Part shown: positions 1 through 5,963 of the stretch, piece by piece | How the letters are laid out: every line of letters begins with the position of its first letter | Numbering within the stretch: position 1 is the first letter of the stretch | Assembly: GCA_029556045.1 (NCBI GenBank) | Contig: JAKQGS010000299.1 | Span: forward strand, 1-8,137 | Direction of reading: 5' to 3' | Origin: Pseudomonadota bacterium | Lineage (GTDB): Bacteria > Bdellovibrionota > Oligoflexia > Oligoflexales > Oligoflexaceae | DNA length: 8,137 bases | Notes under the pieces: generated by a model | Database searches by the model: none | What the model was told of the DNA's origin: nothing | Seen by the model: the letters and a program-made list of their open reading frames with translations, nothing else | Program-made: the position numbers and the translations under genes

Positions 1-690
1 GACGATGCTCACGTTCCAGTTCACCCCTGCAATGCCAATGCCGTTATTACCCTTGGCGCCGATATTGCCGGCGCAGTGGGTGCCGTGGCCGTCGTCATCC
101 ATGGGATCGTTGTCTTTATTGATGAAGTCCCATCCCCGCCAGTCGTCCACATACCCGTTGCCGTCATCGTCGACGCGATTGGTGCGTTTGTCGCGCCCCT
201 GACCGTCCAGACCGGATTCCCCGGGGTTGGTCCAGTAGTTGGGGGCGATGTCGGGATGGTTATAGTTAACGCCGGTGTCGATCACACCCACCACGATGTC
301 TTTGGAGCCAGTGGCCAGATCCCAGGCCTCACGGCTTTGGATTTTGTCGTGTGCGTACTGTTTGGACAATTTGGGATCGTCGGGGGTTAGGAATTTCCGG
401 AAGATGATGTTGCGGGCCACGTATTCCACCGTGCCGGAATCCATCATATTGGCTTTAAACTCGGATTCGGAAACACCGGCGGGGATTTTGATGTGAACGA
501 TATCCTGGGAGTCGTAAACATGCTTAACCTCAATGCCCAGTGCGGCAAACTGGTTCTGTGTGTCAAAGGAGGTGAATCCCTCCCGCATCTTTACCAGGTA
601 TTCGCCAGGTACGGTTTCCACAGGCTTTGCGGCCCAGGCTTGGGTGGAGAGCAAGAGCCCGATAATAAGCTTGAACCCATGTTTCATCAT
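1..690 (-). CDS. Secreted subtilisin-like serine protease (S8 family), N-terminal part, cut by window edge
   Basis: Reading the minus strand from an ATG at 690 gives 230 codons open to base 1, so the C-terminal part, including the catalytic Ser, lies outside the window. Residues 1-20 form a Sec signal peptide (Met-Met-Lys start, hydrophobic LIIGLLL core, likely cleavage after AWA). Residues about 28-95 resemble an inhibitor-I9-type propeptide (GEYLVKMREG). The catalytic Asp is D138 in VGVIDTGVNYNHPDI and the catalytic His is H202 in GHGTHCAGNIGA. An acidic DDDGNGYVDDWRGWDF stretch between them is common in bacterial subtilases and probably binds calcium. AAGGGAG lies 5 bases before the first ATG; a second ATG (687) follows directly and is equally possible. 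The enzyme would be exported and self-processed, hydrolysing proteins outside the cytoplasm. It is divergent from the ArsS operon with no evident functional link. The family assignment is secure; the substrate is unknown. Confidence 0.95.
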   Translation of the reverse strand, partial: MMKHGFKLIIGLLLSTQAWAAKPVETVPGEYLVKMREGFTSFDTQNQFAALGIEVKHVYDSQDIVHIKIPAGVSESEFKANMMDSGTVEYVARNIIFRKFLTPDDPKLSKQYAHDKIQSREAWDLATGSKDIVVGVIDTGVNYNHPDIAPNYWTNPGESGLDGQGRDKRTNRVDDDGNGYVDDWRGWDFINKDNDPMDDDGHGTHCAGNIGAKGNNGIGIAGVNWNVSIV

Positions 691-733
691 GGCGACTCCC
701 TTCGCAGAATGGAAAAAATGGAAATGATGGGGG

Positions 734-763
734 ATTGTAGCAACCGGTTGACCGCTTGGTCAA
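734..763 (-). promoter_or_regulatory. Sigma70-type promoter of the subtilase gene
   Basis: On the minus strand TTGACC (763-758, 5/6 match to -35) is followed after 18 bases by TACAAT (739-734, 5/6 match to -10). Transcription would start near 727, leaving a leader of about 37 bases that includes the AAGGGAG ribosome site of the protease gene. The spacing and hexamers are good, but this is by eye only. The -35 hexamer is one arm of the dyad at 748-763. Confidence 0.55.
741..763. promoter_or_regulatory. Two overlapping palindromes, candidate repressor operator
   Basis: CAACCGGTTG (741-750) is a perfect 10-base palindrome. It overlaps TTGACCgcttGGTCAA (748-763), a perfect dyad with 6-base arms and a 4-base centre. 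The second dyad resembles operators of TetR/AcrR-type regulators (GACC..GGTC arms). Both lie over the -35 and spacer of the minus-strand subtilase promoter, where a bound repressor would block it. No regulator gene is adjacent. The arsS gene on the other side could also be affected, although its promoter is not clear. The operator role is inference. Confidence 0.4.
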
Positions 764-921
764 AAAAATGCTGTGCGGTGCTGTTGGTAATCTGTTAAGA
801 TACGATAAATAAAACAGTCAATCCAATGAGTTTGAATCTTGTGTGGCGGCCTAAAATAAATGTGGTTAGAATAGCTCTCACTCAATCACATCAAAACCAG
901 CAGTGCTGATCAAAGGTGCGC

Positions 922-1938
922 ATGGAACTTCTCAGGCTCAAGGAACGAGTCAAGGCCAAGGTCAAACGGACCGGGCCGATTCCGCTTTTTGTGCGCACGC
1001 TGGCGGAAAACGACGTCGCCATCGATCGGGTGGCGGTGGATGTGGTGCAGGTCAACCTGGGACGCCTGTGCAATCAGGCCTGCACCCACTGTTACGTGGA
1101 TGCTTCTCCCACGCGGCGCAAGCAGAACATGGGAGAGAATACCGTCGCCCGCCTTCTGGAGGTGGCTCGGAACAGCCGCGGATTAAAGGCGGTGGATATC
1201 ACCGGCGGCGCGCCGGAAATGAACCCGCACTTTCGCCGTCTGGTGGAGGGCATCCGCAAGTTGGGCTTAGAGGTGATCGACCGAACCGGACTCACAATAT
1301 TGTTGGAGCCGGGGCAGGGGGGCACCATTGATTTTCTGAAGCAACAAAAGGTTCATGTGATGGCCTCGTTTCCCACCCTTGAGGCCGGGAGTTTTGACAA
1401 GCAGAGGGGCAAGGGGGCTTTTCTGAAAAGCATTGCGGCCCTGAAATCTCTGAATCAGGCGGGGTATGGTGCCGATGATGAGACCCTTCGTCTGGATCTG
1501 ATCAGCAATCCCATCGGCGTAGATCTGCCGGAACCGCAGGAACAACAGGAGGCCCTGTTTAAAAAACAGCTTCTGGATCTTTATGGCGTACGGTTTCATC
1601 GACTCTTTTCCCTCACCAATATGCCGATTCGTCGTTATGCCAAGGAATTGGAGCGCAAAGGCCGGTTTGGTGAGTATATGAGCCTTCTGGTGCGCAGCTT
1701 TAATAAGCAGGCGGCGGAAAAAGTGATGTGCCGCCGGCAGGTCTCCGTCAGTTGGGAGGGCCGGCTGCACGATTGTGAGTTTAACCAGATGATGGAAATC
1801 CCCCTGAGCTACAAACGGCGGACCATCTGGGATATCGATTCGTTTGATGAAGTGATTGATTTTCCGATCGCCCTGGCTAATCATTGTTACGGTTGCACAG
1901 CGGGCGCCGGTAGTTCGTTTGGCGGTTCATTGGTTTGA
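922..1938 (+). CDS. arsS: ArsS-type radical SAM protein (arsenosugar biosynthesis), C-terminal Cys/Sec replaced by Phe
   Basis: The 338-residue product has an N-terminal radical SAM domain with the 4Fe-4S motif CNQACTHC (C50, C54, C57) and ITGGAPEMNPHF after it. The C-terminal DUF3641-type Cys-rich domain shows LTNMPIRRY (231-239), MCRRQVSVSWEG with C270, HDCEFNQM with C285, and HCYGCTAGAGSSFGG with C322 and C325. In the characterised Synechocystis system ArsS transfers a 5'-deoxyadenosyl group from SAM to a dimethylated arsenical made by ArsM. Oddities: the terminal motif has Phe333 (TTT, 1918-1920) where the family has Cys or, in some members, selenocysteine. Position 149-152 reads SFPT where relatives typically have SLPC. 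I chose ATG 922 because AAAGG (912-916) sits 5 bases before it; a GTG at 916 lacks a ribosome site. It is first in an operon with the ArsM-like gene 27 bases downstream. Family membership is firm; activity on arsenic is uncertain given the lost cysteines. Confidence 0.9.
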   Translation: MELLRLKERVKAKVKRTGPIPLFVRTLAENDVAIDRVAVDVVQVNLGRLCNQACTHCYVDASPTRRKQNMGENTVARLLEVARNSRGLKAVDITGGAPEMNPHFRRLVEGIRKLGLEVIDRTGLTILLEPGQGGTIDFLKQQKVHVMASFPTLEAGSFDKQRGKGAFLKSIAALKSLNQAGYGADDETLRLDLISNPIGVDLPEPQEQQEALFKKQLLDLYGVRFHRLFSLTNMPIRRYAKELERKGRFGEYMSLLVRSFNKQAAEKVMCRRQVSVSWEGRLHDCEFNQMMEIPLSYKRRTIWDIDSFDEVIDFPIALANHCYGCTAGAGSSFGGSLV

Positions 1939-1965
1939 ACGGCCATAACAGGCAAGGAGTATGAG

Positions 1966-3111
1966 ATGGAAAAAGCATTGAATGTGGATATTGCGGTACG
2001 GGAACGGTATAGCTCGGCAGCTAAAGCACAGGAAGCGGCCCTATGCTGTCCCATCGATTACGATCCCAAATATCTCAAGGCCATTCCCAAAGAGGTGATC
2101 GAGCGGGATTACGGTTGTGGTGACCCCTCCCGTTACGTGCGCGAGGGTGAAACCGTTCTGGATCTCGGGAGCGGCACCGGCAAGATCTGTTTCATCGCCT
2201 CCCAGATCGTAGGAGCCAAAGGACGGGTCATCGGTGTTGACATGAATGACGACATGCTCGGCATTGCCCGCAACAGTGCCAAAGAAGTGGCCAAAAACAT
2301 CGGGTTTGCCAATACGGAGTTTTATAAGGGCAAAATCCAGGAGCTGTCCCTGAACCGCGACAAAGTGGACCAATATTTGGTGGAACATCCCGTCAAAAGT
2401 GAGAACGATCTGCAGAAACTCGAGTCCTTTATTGAGGACCAGAAAAAGAATTACCCCCTCATCCCGGATAATTCCGTCGATGTGGTGGTGAGCAACTGCG
2501 TTTTGAACCTGGTGGGTTCCGAAGAGAAAGAGCAGCTCTTCAAGGAGATCTTCCGGGTGCTGAAACGGGGCGGACGGGCTGTGATCAGCGATATCGTCAG
2601 CGACGAATTCGTGCCGATGGAGATGCAAAACAACGCCGAACTCTGGAGCGGCTGTCTGTCGGGAGCTTATCAGGAGTCCGCGTTTCTCAAAGCATTTGAG
2701 CAGGTCGGATTTTACGGGGTGACTCTGGACAAACGGGATGAAAAACCCTGGCAAACCGTCGAAGGCATCGAGTTCCGTTCCGTCACCGTGGTGGCCTTTA
2801 AGGGCAAGGAAGGCGAGTGCTGGGATCATTCAGAAGCACTGATCTACAAAGGCCCCTTCAAGTCGGTGGTGGATGATGATGGCCATGAGTTCCACCGCGG
2901 CGAGCCGGTTGCGGTCTGTCGCAAGACCTTTGAAATCTACAGCCGTCCTCCCTATGGCGATCTGTTTTTTCAAGTGCGCCCCCTGACCGAAGTCAGCGAG
3001 GAAAACGCCAAGCCGTTTGATTGCAGCGGCGGTGATATGTTGCGGCGGCCGGAAGAACTCAAAGGCAAGGACTACAAGGCCACCAACTATTGCGGTCCGG
3101 GCTGCTGTTAA
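1966..3111 (+). CDS. arsM: ArsM-like SAM-dependent methyltransferase with C-terminal Cys-rich extension
   Basis: This 381-residue protein has a class I methyltransferase fold: SAM motif I VLDLGSGTG (64-72), acidic D92 in IGVDMND, and VDVVVSNCVLNL (171-182). The cysteines of arsenite methyltransferases have counterparts: C27/C28 (ALCCPIDYD), C51 (DYGCGDP), C178 (SNCV) and C230 (SGCLSGA). ArsM enzymes bind As(III) through such thiolates and methylate it stepwise. Residues about 127-168 are an insertion compared with short ArsM proteins. Residues after about 275 form an extra domain ending in NYCGPGCC, a possible metal(loid)-binding tail. This matches a long ArsM-like clade found beside radical SAM genes, as I recall it. 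AAGGAG (1954-1959) lies 6 bases before the ATG; an out-of-frame ATG at 1961 is ignored. It sits between arsS and two transferase genes. Arsenite as substrate is inferred from residues and context. Confidence 0.85.
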   Translation: MEKALNVDIAVRERYSSAAKAQEAALCCPIDYDPKYLKAIPKEVIERDYGCGDPSRYVREGETVLDLGSGTGKICFIASQIVGAKGRVIGVDMNDDMLGIARNSAKEVAKNIGFANTEFYKGKIQELSLNRDKVDQYLVEHPVKSENDLQKLESFIEDQKKNYPLIPDNSVDVVVSNCVLNLVGSEEKEQLFKEIFRVLKRGGRAVISDIVSDEFVPMEMQNNAELWSGCLSGAYQESAFLKAFEQVGFYGVTLDKRDEKPWQTVEGIEFRSVTVVAFKGKEGECWDHSEALIYKGPFKSVVDDDGHEFHRGEPVAVCRKTFEIYSRPPYGDLFFQVRPLTEVSEENAKPFDCSGGDMLRRPEELKGKDYKATNYCGPGCC

Positions 3112-3115
3112 TCCT

Positions 3116-3832
3116 ATGACCAATACACCGCTGATTTCCATTGTCATACCGGTTGGCCCAGGGGAGCTCTCCTGGGTCGAACTTTTGAGTCAGTTGGCGC
3201 CCTGGGTGACCAACGAGGAAATCATCATCTGTGGTCCGGAACTGCAGGAAGGCACATTTAAGATTTTGTGGGAAGAGTTTGCCAAAACCAGAAATGCCCG
3301 CTGGATCGTGGATCACGGGGGACGCGCCCGCCAGTTAAACCGCGGGGGTGGCGAGGCTGCCGGCCGATACCTGTGGTTCCTCCATGCGGATTCTTTACTG
3401 GACGGCACGGCGTTTCCAAAACTGTATCAGAATATCGAACGATATCCTGAGCGGCTCCATTATTTTCTACTCCGATTTCAAAAAGACGGTCCCCGCCTGA
3501 CGGCTCTGAATGCCTGGGGGGCGGTAATCCGGTCGCTGATTTTTGGCATGCCGTTTGGGGATCAGGGATTTTGCATCGAACGATCGATGTGGAAGGCGGT
3601 GGGGCGGTTCCCCGAGGATGTTCCCTATGGGGAGGATCATGTTTTTGTCTGGAAAGCCCGACAAAAAGGCATTCGCCTCAGGCATGTGGGCAGCTGGATC
3701 ACCACCAGCGCCCGTACCTACCGCAAAAGAGGCTGGACTCAGACCACCCTGCGTTTTGCTTATCTCACCTGGAAGCAGGCCATTCCGGAAATTCTGACCC
3801 TTTGGCGTATTATGACGCGGAGGCATTCGTGA
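3116..3832 (+). CDS. Family 2 glycosyltransferase-like protein, rSAM/selenodomain-associated transferase 2 type
   Basis: The 238-residue protein opens with ISIVIPVGPGE (7-17), the usual start of a GT-A fold, and has the family-specific GRARQLNRGGGEAAGRYLWF stretch (69-88) followed by LHADS (89-93). Then come PFGDQGFCI (146-154), GEDHVFVWKARQKG (172-185) and ITTSARTYRKRGW (195-207). These match the TIGR04283 family, which recurs beside ArsS-type radical SAM genes. The usual nucleotide-binding VDGGSxDGT after strand 2 is missing; the place reads IICGPELQEGT, so donor binding may be altered or lost. It starts 4 bases after the ArsM-like stop without a clear Shine-Dalgarno, suggesting translational coupling; longer in-frame starts would lie inside the upstream gene. 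Its end overlaps the next gene by 4 bases. Role in the pathway, perhaps attaching a sugar to the radical SAM product, is inference. Confidence 0.85.
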   Translation: MTNTPLISIVIPVGPGELSWVELLSQLAPWVTNEEIIICGPELQEGTFKILWEEFAKTRNARWIVDHGGRARQLNRGGGEAAGRYLWFLHADSLLDGTAFPKLYQNIERYPERLHYFLLRFQKDGPRLTALNAWGAVIRSLIFGMPFGDQGFCIERSMWKAVGRFPEDVPYGEDHVFVWKARQKGIRLRHVGSWITTSARTYRKRGWTQTTLRFAYLTWKQAIPEILTLWRIMTRRHS

Positions 3833-4515
3833 AAAAATCAGCGGCGGTGGCGGTGTTTGTTAAAACGCCGGGATTCAGTCCCGTTAAAACCCGTTTGTCG
3901 GCTTCGTTGGGAATCGACGAAGCGGAAGCGTTCTACCGGCTTTCCGTGCAAGCGATGGTGGAGATCTTGCGTGATGTGCAATCCCGCGCGGTCGCAAATC
4001 AATGGGACGCGTACTGGGCGGTGGCTGAAGCTGCCCCTGAGTGTCATTCCCAGTGGCATGATTTTCCGGTGATACCGCAGGGGGACGGTGAGTTGGGGCA
4101 GCGGCTTGCCGCCATCTATAGCCGACTCTTGCAGGACTACCAGCAGGTGGTGCTGGTGGGAGGGGATTGCCCGCAGCTGTCCGCCCAGGTCTTTGAGGAA
4201 GCTCAACGGCTGGCGCGGGACGGGAGTTTCGTGCTGGGTCCCGCGCGGGACGGGGGATTTTATCTCCTTTTGGGGCAGACGGCGTTACCCCCTGGATTCT
4301 GGGAATCTATTCCCTATAGCGTGGGGCACACCATGGAAACCCTGGTGATGAAGCTGATGGACCTGGGGCACTCGGTGCGATTTCTGCCCCATCTGAGCGA
4401 CGTGGATCAGGTGGCGGATCTGGCCGTTCTGGGGGTGGAGTTAAGCCGCCTTGGTCAGCGAACCCGGCATCAGGAAAAAATCTGCGATTGGTTGCGTCAA
4501 AAGTCCTATGGATAA
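3829..4515 (+). CDS. DUF2064-type nucleotidyl/glycosyl transferase, rSAM/selenodomain-associated transferase 1 type
   Basis: The start is a GTG overlapping the previous stop (GTGA), with GGAGG (3819-3823) 5 bases before it; an earlier in-frame ATG at 3571 would lie wholly within the upstream gene. The 228-residue protein has VAVFVKTPGFSPVKTRL (7-23), IPQGDGELGQRL (82-93), LVGGDCPQL (109-117), LGPARDGGFYLL (136-147) and SDVDQVADL (190-198). These are hallmarks of TIGR04282/DUF2064, a nucleotidyltransferase-like GT-A family related to CofC. The basic KTPxxxxVKTRL loop and GGDCP Asp are the expected nucleotide and metal ligands, and all look intact, unlike those of the preceding gene. The pair of transferases recurs with ArsS-type radical SAM proteins. 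One plausible division of labour is that this enzyme activates a sugar or alcohol with a nucleotide and its partner transfers it, but no such reaction is shown by the sequence. Confidence 0.88.
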   Translation: MKKSAAVAVFVKTPGFSPVKTRLSASLGIDEAEAFYRLSVQAMVEILRDVQSRAVANQWDAYWAVAEAAPECHSQWHDFPVIPQGDGELGQRLAAIYSRLLQDYQQVVLVGGDCPQLSAQVFEEAQRLARDGSFVLGPARDGGFYLLLGQTALPPGFWESIPYSVGHTMETLVMKLMDLGHSVRFLPHLSDVDQVADLAVLGVELSRLGQRTRHQEKICDWLRQKSYG

Positions 4516-4556
4516 GGTAAAATGAATCATCATCCCCTGACATAGGAAGTTGTCCG

Positions 4557-4889
4557 ATGCAAAAAGGCATGAATCAAACCCTGGCTTGGATTGTTTCCGT
4601 ACTCGTGAGCGCCCTTCTGTTCAGCGGCATTTATGTGCTGATTATGCGCGGCGCCTCTCCAGGCGATAGCATTACCGAAGGGGGTGACCACACCATATCG
4701 GCCGGTCATGAAGAAAAAGCGGACCATGGCGGTGGCCACGAAGATAAGGCCCAGCATGGGGATGGTGATGGCAAAACCGTCAGTGCCCACGAAAGTCCAG
4801 CTGAGGGCGGTGCCCACCCCAAGTCGACGGACGCTGAAGCCCATGGGGGGCATGAAGAGGTCAAGGCTGCCGACAAGCATCCCCACTGA
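4557..4889 (+). CDS. Small membrane-anchored histidine-rich protein
   Basis: The 110-residue protein has one N-terminal hydrophobic segment (about residues 9-30, LAWIVSVLVSALLFSGIYVL) and then an acidic, low-complexity tail with 11 histidines between residues 45 and 110. Residues 51-60 (HEEKADHGGG) and 61-70 (HEDKAQHGDG) are tandem near-repeats. The start is supported by AGGAAG (4544-4549) seven bases upstream; Met5 is an alternative. The segment is probably an uncleaved anchor with the tail in the periplasm. The His/Asp/Glu composition suggests binding of a divalent metal such as nickel, zinc or copper. I recognise no family. It begins 41 bases after the transferase gene with no terminator between, so it may be the fifth gene of the operon, or it may be an unrelated gene with its own promoter. 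It ends 18 bases from the convergent DPM1-like gene. Confidence 0.7.
   Translation: MQKGMNQTLAWIVSVLVSALLFSGIYVLIMRGASPGDSITEGGDHTISAGHEEKADHGGGHEDKAQHGDGDGKTVSAHESPAEGGAHPKSTDAEAHGGHEEVKAADKHPH
4707..4766 (+). repeat. Two tandem 30-base units encoding a His-rich decapeptide
   Basis: Bases 4707-4736 encode HEEKADHGGG and 4737-4766 encode HEDKAQHGDG. Seven of ten residues are identical, and the nucleotides have drifted more at third positions. This suggests an old in-frame duplication kept for the histidine spacing. Confidence 0.55.
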
Positions 4890-4907
4890 TGGTGTTCGTT
4901 GCCTTGA

Positions 4908-5651
4908 TTATTTGCCAGCGCGGATAACGTCAGACGGATTAAAGCGAAGGCCCCAGACTTTGGTCATGGCTTCCAGCATAATGGCCAGAGACATCTTGGA
5001 CTGGCCTGCCCGTCGCTCCGAAAATAGTATGGGGATTTCCTTGATCGGAAAACCCGCTTGGAAGGTGCGGAACTTCAGTTCGATCTGAAAGGCGTAACCC
5101 TCACAGCGAATGGCATCCAGATTAAAACGCTCCAATAAATCGCGCCGTAGACCGTTAAAACCCCCCGTCAGATCGCGGGTTGGCATACCAAGAATATTGC
5201 GGGCGTAAAATCCACCAAACTTGCTGAGCAGACGACGGGACAGGCTCCAGTTCTCGGTACCACCGCCCGGGATGTAGCGGCTGCCAATCACCAGCGGATA
5301 GTTTTGCAGGGTCTGGATAATCACCGGTACGATATGCGGCGGATGGGAGAAGTCCGCGTCCATGGTTAAAACCGCATCGTAACCACGCTCCAGGGCCCAA
5401 CGAAACCCAGTGATATAGGCGGTACCAAGCCCCATCTTGCCGGGCCGCTGCAATAGGTGCAGCTGTTGGGCGTGTTCCTGCTGGAGTTTTTGCACGGTCT
5501 GGGCGGTGCCGTCACGGCTGTTATCATCCACCACCAGAATGTGGACCTGCGGTTCATGGCGCCAGATTTCCTGCACCAGGGAGGCGATGTTCTCGTTTTC
5601 ATTGTAAGTGGGCACAATAACCAGAGATTTGTGCGGAGCGATCGGCGTCAC
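4908..5651 (-). CDS. Polyprenol-phosphate mannosyltransferase-like family 2 glycosyltransferase (DPM1 type)
   Basis: The 247-residue protein is a soluble GT-A enzyme with all family signatures: VIVPTYNENENI (11-22), VVDDNSRDGT (40-49), the metal-binding TMDADFSHPP (96-105), IGSRYIPGG (122-130), TRDLTGGFNG (158-167) and SERRAGQSKMS (211-221). DPM1-type enzymes move mannose, or in bacteria sometimes another sugar, from a nucleotide donor to polyprenyl phosphate at the inner face of the membrane. No C-terminal membrane segments or GtrA domain follow, as in the short human and archaeal-like versions. The start is GTG 5651, preceded by AAAGG about 10-12 bases upstream; no in-frame ATG exists near it. 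It converges with the His-rich gene and is divergent from the small membrane protein gene. The sugar and acceptor cannot be told from sequence. It lies on the other strand from the ArsS operon, so shared function is not supported. Confidence 0.9.
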   Translation of the reverse strand: MTPIAPHKSLVIVPTYNENENIASLVQEIWRHEPQVHILVVDDNSRDGTAQTVQKLQQEHAQQLHLLQRPGKMGLGTAYITGFRWALERGYDAVLTMDADFSHPPHIVPVIIQTLQNYPLVIGSRYIPGGGTENWSLSRRLLSKFGGFYARNILGMPTRDLTGGFNGLRRDLLERFNLDAIRCEGYAFQIELKFRTFQAGFPIKEIPILFSERRAGQSKMSLAIMLEAMTKVWGLRFNPSDVIRAGK

Positions 5652-5686
5652 GTTCGGGCTACCTTTTGGTTTTGTTGACGTTAGCT

Positions 5687-5692
5687 TATAAT
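5687..5692 (+). promoter_or_regulatory. Perfect -10 box for the small membrane protein gene
   Basis: TATAAT matches the -10 consensus exactly and would start transcription near 5699, about 55 bases before ATG 5754. No good -35 is present at 16-18 bases; TTGACG at 5675-5680 is only 6 bases away and cannot serve. It overlaps the opposing promoter, so the two genes may compete for polymerase. Confidence 0.3.
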
Positions 5693-5719
5693 ATAAAAAG
5701 TCCCGCTGTTCTATTTAAA
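5690..5719 (-). promoter_or_regulatory. Candidate promoter of the DPM1-like gene
   Basis: Minus-strand TTTAAA (5719-5714, 4/6) and TATATT (5695-5690, 5/6) are separated by 18 bases, predicting a start near 5683 and a leader of about 30 bases to GTG 5651. The region is AT-rich, so chance matches are likely. Confidence 0.35.
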
Positions 5720-5753
5720 TGATGGCCGGACCTGCCTGTTGGGAGATCGCCAT

Positions 5754-5963
5754 ATGTCAGCTCAGCAAAAAGAAAAAGCCGGCAAAGTTATCAATCTGGA
5801 CGAACAGCGCAAAAATCGTCGCAGTTGGATCGGCAACAAAAAGAACAAAGACAAGAAAAACACGGCCGGCAAAGAAAGTAACTCACCCAAAATCTGGGTA
5901 TGGATTCAATTTATCGCCTTTATGGCGGTGTTTGCCTATTTCATGTCCAAGTGTAAGGGATAG
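5754..5963 (+). CDS. Small basic single-pass membrane protein, function unknown
   Basis: The 69-residue product starts at ATG 5754 with GGGAG (5741-5745) eight bases upstream; a TTG at 5739 overlaps that ribosome site and is unlikely. Residues 1-50 are very hydrophilic and lysine-rich (many KK and NK pairs around 24-46). Residues about 51-65 (IWVWIQFIAFMAVFAYF) form one hydrophobic helix, followed by MSKCKG. This is a tail-anchored layout with the basic part probably in the cytoplasm, where it could touch nucleic acid, ribosomes or acidic lipid. I recognise no family. The last 28 bases overlap the end of the convergent HNH gene. The clear ribosome site and the coherent domain layout argue for a real gene despite its size. 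Confidence 0.65.
   Translation: MSAQQKEKAGKVINLDEQRKNRRSWIGNKKNKDKKNTAGKESNSPKIWVWIQFIAFMAVFAYFMSKCKG

Noticed and set aside
76..390. Plus-strand open frames across 1-800
   Set aside because: They lie opposite the subtilase gene, whose minus-strand reading gives a signal peptide and both catalytic motifs; the plus-strand products look like antisense shadows.
784..872. Plus-strand promoter for arsS
   Set aside because: Several AT-rich -10-like boxes exist (for example TGTTAAGAT at 793-801 and TAGAAT at 867-872), but none has a -35 with proper spacing, so I could not choose one.
1267..1884. 205-codon minus-strand frame inside arsS, and a 262-codon one inside the arsM-like gene
   Set aside because: Long antisense frames arise from the codon bias of the real genes; their translations show no family motif and no ribosome site was found.
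1918..1938. Selenocysteine (in-frame TGA) in the ArsS motif
   Set aside because: The codon at the Cys/Sec position is TTT and the only TGA is the terminal stop after SLV, so a selenoprotein reading is not supported.
3017..3115. Longer start for the transferase 2 gene
   Set aside because: The extra residues are an out-of-frame reading of the end of the ArsM-like gene and contain no glycosyltransferase sequence; homology begins at ISIVIP, right after ATG 3116.
5675..5692. TTGACG plus TATAAT as a complete sigma70 promoter
   Set aside because: The two hexamers are only 6 bases apart, so TTGACG cannot be the -35 for this -10.
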